The notes beneath the pieces were generated by a model, which saw only the letters and a program-made list of their open reading frames with translations, did not search any database and was not told the origin of the DNA. Below, in pieces: positions 55,901 to 64,000 of a DNA stretch of 64,000 bases. Both the position numbers and the translations under genes were made by a program. The stretch is taken from NCBI GenBank assembly GCA_949752745.1, contig OX457031.1, positions 43,960,269 to 44,024,268 on the forward strand, given 5' to 3'. Source of the DNA: Protula sp. h YS-2021 (taxonomy: Eukaryota; Annelida; Polychaeta; Sabellida; Serpulidae). Numbering within the stretch: the stretch's first letter is position 1; each line of letters opens with the position of its first letter.

Positions 55901-58900
55901 AGAGGCATAAGCTGCTGGGTTGGTTGACATTTGTTTGGATGAAGTAAGGTGCTGTGGGTGTATTCCAACTGCAAAAGCGGCGCTGAAGCTCTCCATAAAA
56001 TGTTGGCGAACGGATACGGACCTAGGGCACATATGTAAAATACGAGTGCTTTGCAGCTTCAAGGGGCCAATGGTATAACATAGGGGTACGGGTGGGGTGT
56101 GAAAGGGCTTTATGCAGTGAGAGCAAGTAGCAGAGATGCCAACGGATACCAAAAGTTGATAATAAATGCTACACTGGACATTTGATGTGCGACTACGGAC
56201 CTAGGGCACACCAAGGCTATTTTCGAAAACAATATCCTGCTGTGACAGAGGCATAAGCTGCTGGGTTGGTTGACATTTGTTTGGATGAAGTAAGGTGCTG
56301 TGGGTGTATTCCAACTGCAAAAGCGGCGCTGAAGCTCTCCATAAAATGTTGGCAAACGGATACGGACCTAGGGCACATATGTAAAATACGAGTGCTTTGC
56401 AGCTTCAAGGGGCCAATGGTATAACATAGGGGTACGGGTGGGGTGTGAAAGGGCTTTATGCAGTGAGAGCAAGTAGCAGAGATGCCAACGGATACCACAA
56501 GTTGATAATAAATGCTACACTGGACATTTGATGTGCGACTACGGACCTAGGGCACACCAAGGCTATTTTCGAAAACAATATCCTGCTGTGACAGAGGCAT
56601 AAGCTGCTGGGTTGGTTGACATTTGTTTGGATGAAGTAAGGTGCTGTGGGTGTATTCCAACTGCAAAAGCGGCGCTGAAGCTCTCCATAAAATGTTGGCG
56701 AACGGATACGGACCTAGGGCACATATGTAAAATACGAGTGCTTTGCAGCTTCAAGGGGCCAATGGTATAACATAGGGGTACGGGTGGGGTGTGAAAGGGC
56801 TTTATGCAGTGAGAGCAAGTAGCAGAGATGCCAACGGATACCAAAAGTTGATAATAAATGCTACACTGGACATTTGATGTGCGACTACGGACCTAGGGCA
56901 CACCAAGGCTATTTTCGAAAACAATATCCTGCTGTGACAGAGGCATAAGCTGCTGGGTTGGTTGACATTTGTTTGGATGAAGTAAGGTGCTGTGGGTGTA
57001 TTCCAACTGCAAAAGCGGCGCTGAAGCTCTCCATAAAATGTTGGCGAACGGATACGGACCTAGGGCACATATGTAAAATACGAGTGCTTTGCAGCTTCAA
57101 GGGGCCAATGGTATAACATAGGGGTACGGGTGGGGTGTGAAAGGGCTTTATGCAGTGAGAGCAAGTAGCAGAGATGCCAACGGATACCAAAAGTTGATAA
57201 TAAATGCTACACTGGACATTTGATGTGCGACTACGGACCTAGGGCACACCAAGGCTATTTTCGAAAACAATATCCTGCTGTGACAGAGGCATAAGCTGCT
57301 GGGTTGGTTGACATTTGTTTGGATGAAGTAAGGTGCTGTGGGTGTATTCCAACTGCAAAAGCGGCGCTGAAGCTCTCCATAAAATGTTGGCGAACGGATA
57401 CGGACCTAGGGCACATATGTAAAATACGAGTGCTTTGCAGCTTCAAGGGGCCAATGGTATAACATAGGGGTACGGGTGGGGTGTGAAAGGGCTTTATGCA
57501 GTGAGAGCAAGTAGCAGAGATGCCAACGGATACCAAAAGTTGATAATAAATGCTACACTGGACATTTGATGTGCGACTACGGACCTAGGGCACACCAAGG
57601 CTATTTTCGAAAACAATATCCTGCTGTGACAGAGGCATAAGCTGCTGGGTTGGTTGACATTTGTTTGGATGAAGTAAGGTGCTGTGGGTGTATTCCAACT
57701 GCAAAAGCGGCGCTGAAGCTCTCCATAAAATGTTGGCGAACGGATACGGACCTAGGGCACATATGTAAAATACGAGTGCTTTGCAGCTTCAAGGGGCCAA
57801 TGGTATAACATAGGGGTACGGGTGGGGTGTGAAAGGGCTTTATGCAGTGAGAGCAAGTAGCAGAGATGCCAACGGATACCAAAAGTTGATAATAAATGCT
57901 ACACTGGACATTTGATGTGCGACTACGGACCTAGGGCACACCAAGGCTATTTTCGAAAACAATATCCTGCTGTGACAGAGGCATAAGCTGCTGGGTTGGT
58001 TGACATTTGTTTGGATGAAGTAAGGTGCTGTGGGTGTATTCCAACTGCAAAAGCGGCGCTGAAGCTCTCCATAAAATGTTGGCAAACGGATACGGACCTA
58101 GGGCACATATGTAAAATACGAGTGCTTTGCAGCTTCAAGGGGCCAATGGTATAACATAGGGGTACGGGTGGGGTGTGAAAGGGCTTTATGCAGTGAGAGC
58201 AAGTAGCAGAGATGCCAACGGATACCAAAAGTTGATAATAAATGCTACACTGGACATTTGATGTGCGACTACGGACCTAGGGCACACCAAGGCTATTTTC
58301 GAAAACAATATCCTGCTGTGACAGAGGCATAAGCTGCTGGGTTGGTTGACATTTGTTTGGATGAAGTAAGGTGCTGTGGGTGTATTCCAACTGCAAAAGC
58401 GGCGCTGAAGCTCTCCATAAAATGTTGGCGAACGGATACGGACCTAGGGCACATATGTAAAATACGAGTGCTTTGCAGCTTCAAGGGGCCAATGGTATAA
58501 CATAGGGGTACGGGTGGGGTGTGAAAGGGCTTTATGCAGTGAGAGCAAGTAGCAGAGATGCCAACGGATACCAAAAGTTGATAATAAATGCTACACTGGA
58601 CATTTGATGTGCGACTACGGACCTAGGGCACACCAAGGCTATTTTCGAAAACAATATCCTGCTGTGACAGAGGCATAAGCTGCTGGGTTGGTTGACATTT
58701 GTTTGGATGAAGTAAGGTGCTGTGGGTGTATTCCAACTGCAAAAGCGGCGCTGAAGCTCTCCATAAAATGTTGGCGAACGGATACGGACCTAGGGCACAT
58801 ATGTAAAATACGAGTGCTTTGCAGCTTCAAGGGGCCAATGGTATAACATAGGGGTACGGGTGGGGTGTGAAAGGGCTTTATGCAGTGAGAGCAAGTAGCA

Positions 58901-60285
58901 GAGATGCCAACGGATACCAAAAGTTGATAATAAATGCTACACTGGACATTTGATGTGCGACTACGGACCTAGGGCACACCAAGGCTATTTTCGAAAACAA
59001 TATCCTGCTGTGACAGAGGCATAAGCTGCTGGGTTGGTTGACATTTGTTTGGATGAAGTAAGGTGCTGTGGGTGTATTCAAACTGCAAAAGCGGCGCTGA
59101 AGCTCTCCATAAAATGTTGGCAAACGGATACGGACCTAGGGCACATATGTAAAATACGAGTGCTTTGCAGCTTCAAGGGGCCAATGGTATAACATAGGGG
59201 TACGGGTGGGGTGTGAAAGGGCTTTATGCAGTGAGAGCAAGTAGCAGAGATGCCAACGGATACCAAAAGTTGATAATAAATGCTACACTGGACATTTGTT
59301 GTGCGACTACGGACCTAGGGCACACCAAGGCTATTTTCGAAAACAATATCCTGCTGTGACAGAGGCATAAGCTGCTGGGTTGGTTGACATTTGTTTGGAT
59401 GAAGTAAGGTGCTGTGGGTGTATTCCAACTGCAAAAGCGGCGCTGAAGCTCTCCATAAAATGTTGGCGAACGGATACGGACCTAGGGCACATATGTAAAA
59501 TACGAGTGCTTTGCAGCTTCAAGGGGCCAATGGTATAACATAGGGGTACGGGTGGGGTGTGAAAGGGCTTTATGCAGTGAGAGCAAGTAGCAGAGATGCC
59601 AACGGATACCAAAAGTTGATAATAAATGCTACACTGGACATTTGATGTGCGACTACGGACCTAGGGCACACCAAGGCTATTTTCGAAAACAATATCCTGC
59701 TGTGACAGAGGCATAAGCTGCTGGGTTGGTTGACATTTGTTTGGATGAAGTAAGGTGCTGTGGGTGTATTCCAACTGCAAAAGCGGCGCTGAAGCTCTCC
59801 ATAAAATGTTGGCAAACGGATACGGACCTAGGGCACATATGTAAAATACGAGTGCTTTGCAGCTTCAAGGGGCCAATGGTATAACATAGGGGTACGGGTG
59901 GGGTGTGAAAGGGCTTTATGCAGTGAGAGCAAGTAGCAGAGATGCCAACGGATACCACAAGTTGATAATAAATGCTACACTGGACATTTGATGTGCGACT
60001 ACGGACCTAGGGCACACCAAGGCTATTTTCGAAAACAATATCCTGCTGTGACAGAGGCATAAGCTGCTGGGTTGGTTGACATTTGTTTGGATGAAGTAAG
60101 GTGCTGTGGGTGTATTCCAACTGCAAAAGCGGCGCTGAAGCTCTCCATAAAATGTTGGCGAACGGATACGGACCTAGGGCACATATGTAAAATACGAGTG
60201 CTTTGCAGCTTCAAGGGGCCAATGGTATAACATAGGGGTACGGGTGGGGTGTGAAAGGGCATAAGCTGCTTGGTTGGTTGTATTT
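52960..60285 (+). repeat. 346-bp satellite array, about 21 near-identical copies
   Basis: Exact 346-base period from about 52960 (partial first unit) to about 60259. A final jump of phase inside the last unit runs to about 60285. Copies differ by only a few bases, chiefly G-to-A in GGCGAACGG (monomers 3, 10, 15, 18 and 20). Each monomer has the 17-bp box TACGGACCTAGGGCACA twice, for example 53080-53096 and 53247-53263. A 93-codon minus-strand frame per monomer simply reflects the lack of stops and is not considered a gene. Confidence 0.98.
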
Positions 60286-60720
60286 AAAGGGCACCCGTGT
60301 GATTTGACATTGAGATGAGGCATTGCAGAAAATTAAATTTGAAAATTAATACCATTGAAGAACATTGCATTACATAAAATTGTGCATTATATAAATTTGC
60401 CTTATTTTTTCCAAGGGGCACAGGACAGATTGAAATATGAACATAAAAATAATTCTACTGATTGGGATCGATGTTCTCATTCACATATGACAGAAATTGT
60501 TAATCAAAGAATTTACGTTAGCAGTTAAAGGGCACCCTGTAATCAAAATAAGCCCTTAAAAAGGTTAAATTTATATTTTAATGACATTTAAGATATTAAC
60601 TTTCCGTAAAATTCTGCATTATATAAATTTTAATGGTTTTTGTTCTTAAAAGGGCACCGAACACATTGAAATATGAAGAGAAAAGCATGTTTATTGATCG
60701 TAATCGATGTACTAGACCTA
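60286..60720 (+). repeat. two-copy tandem repeat, about 235 bp
   Basis: AAAGGGCACCC...TGTAATCAAA / GTGTGATTTG...GCATTATATAAATTT...AAGGGCAC...CA-ATTGAAATATGAA...ATTGATCG...TCGATGT occurs twice, next to the satellite edge. Confidence 0.7.
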
Positions 60721-61918
60721 AGGTCGGTGCCGCGAAGTGCCAAATATTATGGGTTTACTGTATGTCTTAAGTCCGTTGCATAAAGTTTTCTCGACAACGC
60801 AAACGTTGTGGATGTTTTTTCTTTTTTTTTGTCTTTTGAGTTTTATTATGGTTATTTTATTCCCACACAAAGGTAATGTACGTGTTAATCTCTTAAGTAA
60901 ATAATTTCGCATGCATACACAGCCTTGCTCTTGACGGTACCTAACATATGTAATGTACCCTTTTATCGCCCCCTAAGGACGTACGCGTGTAGCTAAGAAT
61001 AGGAATGTTTTATTCTAATTTCTCGCATGTGTGCAATTAGTGAACATGTGATCTTTAAACAGTAAGGTATTCTCGTACAGAAAAACAAAACATTAATTTA
61101 CAGTTAGAACATCGAATTGAATGTGGGACCGACCAAAAACAGATTTTTAGAATTCTAAACGAACTGCTTGCGAAGAAAAGTGAAAAAGTTTGACCAGAAC
61201 ACGTACAAGGCCAGGACCGTAGAATGGGACGGATGGTAGAATGAGACATTTGACGCAGATAGGCTGAAACCTGCTTTACTCATTTTACTATTGGATATCC
61301 TTAGATCCACATACTTGGGAAAGTGTATCTCATAATATTGTAACATAAAATTGAAAGTATCATTTGTTGTTCAAGAGAAAAGTTAATAAAACCAGCCAGA
61401 TTGATCAGCTGTTCATTGGTTGACGTCGCCAACTTGGTCCTGGGATATCGATTGTAATGCTGTTTGTGACTGGTTCATGTTCTGGAACATCGGTCGTAAC
61501 GCTGTTTGTGACTGGTTCATGTTCAGGTCGACATTTTATGTCCCAAACTTGTCTATTGTTTACCTTAGAAACACAATTTATACTTTTGTGTATTTTAATG
61601 TCCGCATACTCGGAAGTTGTTGTGTTTTGTATTAGCAATGTTTGGTTAGACCTGTTCTGTCGGTGGTATATATTTGTTCACGTGTAAGTTGAGGGATATT
61701 TCCCGAGAATCATTAAAAACCCATACTTTGGTCCCAATTACTGTCTCGTCCTTGTAGTCCCAGGTGACTCCCACCTCCAGAGAGTGGTCCTAGTCCGGGT
61801 ATTAGAGTGGTGATGGACTAGGGTCACTCGGGACTAGATAAATTCATATATTTCGACTCACTGACTGAAGACAAAAGTCAAACAATTGTTTCCAAATAAA
61901 GCAATACAACGTGTAACT
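60721..61918. repeat. non-coding DNA with a small direct repeat
   Basis: GTAA(T/C)GCTGTTTGTGACTGGTTCATGTTC occurs twice about 45 bases apart (61454-61528). ORFs there are short and domain-free. No host exon is recognised. Confidence 0.55.
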
Positions 61919-63553
61919 TGGATCCTATACCTACCTCGCTGCTCAAAAAATGCCTGCCAACACTGAAACCTGTGATAGCAGACATCGTCAACTTATCTTT
62001 AAAAAGTGGAAATTTCCCAGTTAGCTTGAAGCAAGCTCTTGTAAAACCTTTGATCAAAAAGTCCTGTCTAAACCGTGACGAGCTTAAGAACTACAGGCCA
62101 GTTTCGAACATTCCTTTCCTCTCCAAAATAATTGAAAAATCCGTAGTAAAGCAACTGTATGCACACATGTGCAAACTCTCTCTGCATGAAAAATTCCAAT
62201 CCGCTTATAGAACAGGCCATGGAACTAGAACAGCATTAGTGCGGATACTTGACGATTTTTTCCGAGCACTGGATACCAAACGCGGTATTGTTCTTGCGAT
62301 GCTAGGTTTATCGGCTGCCTTCGATACCATCGATCATGATATTCTCTTAGAGAGACTTCGACAACACCTGGATATCGAAGATTTTGCATTAAACTGGTTC
62401 AAGGAATATCACCGGGGAAGATCGCAAGTAGTGGTTGTTGGAAATGCGAATTCGGAGGCAGCTATGTTGCTATATGGAGCCCGAGGATTACACATTTCCG
62501 GTTTCTGACATTACAAAAGGTCATGATGTCGATTACCATAAACACGCAGACGACACACAAAATTACGTCTCTTTTCGGCTAAATGGCAATGATGATCTTG
62601 CAAATTCAGTGAATAAACTTGTAGACTGCGTGTAATATATAAAAAAAGAATGGATGGGGCAAAACAAACTTAAATTAAATGATTCACAAACCGAAGTTAT
62701 GTTAATAGTCCCTAGTCCTTACAAAGACTCCGTCAGTCTTGAAAACATTCAAATTGGCAATGCCCTGATCACATATGTGTTTAGAGAAAAAAGCACTCAA
62801 AAACTTGTCTCCTCCATCGACGAACATACGCGCAATTCGTCCCTATATTACTCAATCCGCTGGCGAGATGCTTGTCCATACGCTGATATCGTCAAGGCTA
62901 GATTATGCTTATGCTATTCTTTACGGACTCCCACAATATCGCCTACAGCAACTCCAAAGGATCCCAAGTATGGCGGCCCGTGTTGTAACAAATTGCAAAA
63001 AGTTCGACAGGATAACTCCAGTATTAAAATCCCCTCACTGGCTACCGCTCAGTCAAAGAATTGAGTTCAAGTTGCTGTGGATGACTCATCGCGCTATCCA
63101 CGGCCGTGCCCAGGACTATCTATGTGAACTATTGACTCCCTAAAAACCAGTCAGAAGCCCACGTTCACAAGGAAAAAATCTTCTCTTAGCTACTAGATCT
63201 CGAACCAAAACCCACGGCGATAGCGCATTTTCACACTCCGCACCACGCCTTTGGAATGCTCTCCCTAGTGATCTCAGAAGCGAGGACAGTTTTACCGCTT
63301 TTAGAAAAAAACTGAAAACATTATTGTTTACATATGCATTTAACTAGTGTTTCTGGTTTTTCAGTATCCATATTTTTCTAGTCAGTTGGTTTTTTATGCT
63401 TTTTATTTTATTGTTATTTCATTACATTGTTATTATTATATTATTATTATGATCCAGTCACTATTTTTAATTTTTTTATTTAATTGTTGTACCGTGTCTT
63501 TGAATAATTTTTTTTAGAAAAAGGCACGTAAAATCTATTTACATTTACATTTT
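61919..63553 (+). mobile_element. L2/CR1-like LINE, 5'-truncated and frameshifted
   Basis: The reverse transcriptase starts abruptly at DPIPTSLLKK. It runs through ELKNYRPVSNIPFLSKIIEK, FQSAYRTGHGT and GLSAAFDTIDHDILL to about 62506. The GVPQGS motif is lost in a small deletion, after which the frame changes. The catalytic box reads HADD (62546-62557) instead of the usual YADD. Further pieces in other frames give LKLNDSQTEVMLI, LISSRLDYAYAILYGLP, SPHWLPLSQRIEFK and the C-terminal FSHSAPRLWNALPSDLR, ending at TAG near 63349. The 3' UTR ends in CTATTTACATTTACATTT, a simple-sequence tail typical of these LINEs. It is inactive. Confidence 0.9.
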
Positions 63554-64000
63554 ACTGAGATATAAGAGAATAAGAGTATCTGAAAATAGGGATTTTACCG
63601 TTAAATTCGCGGTGGCCATAATATTACTTTTCCATATTTATGTGGTAAAAAAAAAGCAACCATATTATAAACCTTAGAACCAAGGCGGACCCCATACGAG
63701 TAATACGAGTGGGTAACAAATGCCAGACAAAATGGGCGGGTCATACCTTCCCAAGGTGGGGATGAGTCAAGCCCGTATATACCGTATATGGTTGGATCTA
63801 GTGCAAAATATTTACGTGGCGCCCAACCATCCCAGTTGAACCGGGGTCTTACTGTGTCACACATGTAGAATTTATGGAAAGCTGTGTAAAATATTCTTAG
63901 ACGGATTTTTTTTTTCAAAATAAGGTTATTTTTCACTTGCTGATTTATTTTATTTATATCAAACATCAAAATGTTCGCGAATATTTACTCCAAAATCCTT
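63554..64000. other. no gene recognised
   Basis: AT-rich sequence at the right edge. No motif, repeat or exon is supported. Confidence 0.5.

Noticed and set aside
53103..60262. Twenty-odd 93-codon minus-strand ORFs, one per 346-bp monomer
   Set aside because: They follow the satellite period exactly, carry no recognisable domain and have no promoter or varied codon conservation. The lack of stops is enough to explain them.
41950..60285. CRISPR array
   Set aside because: Repeats are contiguous long satellite monomers without spacers, and the genome is eukaryotic.

Overview
The window is animal genomic DNA. It is AT-rich, intron-rich, loaded with transposon remnants and satellites, and contains one 200-N assembly gap (12562-12761). 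The only complete host gene I can support is a minus-strand polypeptide GalNAc-transferase that most resembles GALNT11. Its 14 coding exons join in frame to 699 codons plus a stop. The host is probably an aquatic invertebrate, but the sequence does not fix the phylum.

Region 1 (1 to about 8.3 kb) is one end of a Polinton/Maverick-like (adintovirus-like) virus-like element, read on the minus strand. In transcription order it holds early or accessory genes (a 120-aa ORF, a PC4-like/zinc protein, a 108-aa ORF, a 43-aa ORF, a broken NADAR-domain gene and a Cys-rich 110-aa protein). These are followed by integrase, packaging ATPase, a small hydrophobic-tail protein, two small uncharacterised proteins, penton-type capsid protein, a basic pVI/pX-like protein and a major-capsid-like protein that runs off the left edge. 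The late genes are packed with repeated 4-base ATGA stop/start overlaps. The element is partly decayed: the integrase has an in-frame TGA, and the small protein and NADAR gene are frameshifted. Its outer side carries an 89-bp tandem array with poly-G runs and a cluster of TGACGTCA palindromes. No DNA polymerase or protease is visible, but the element continues beyond the left edge.

Region 2 (8.3-16 kb) holds dispersed and short tandem repeats, a tRNA-like SINE head and a hAT-like MITE. Region 3 (16.2-26.5 kb) is the GALNT11-like gene. Its introns hold a purine-rich tract, a foldback MITE and a 1.7-kb, 38-bp minisatellite that ends within about 12 bases of a splice acceptor.

Region 4 (26.5-41.9 kb) is a nest of DNA-transposon derivatives. 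Several have terminal inverted repeats that are arrays of one short word and are flanked by 9-bp target duplications (Mutator-like). They are mixed with Tigger/pogo fragments and locally duplicated repeat DNA. Region 5 (41.95-46.03 kb) is a 170-bp satellite of about 24 copies.

Region 6 (46-52.9 kb) holds dispersed repeats and a decayed coiled-coil/OTU-like gene split by another word-array element with a perfect 9-bp target duplication. Region 7 (52.96-60.28 kb) is a very homogeneous 346-bp satellite of about 21 copies, with a 17-bp box twice per monomer. Region 8 (60.3-64 kb) holds a small tandem repeat and a 5'-truncated, frameshifted L2/CR1-like LINE ending in an (ATTTAC)-type tail.
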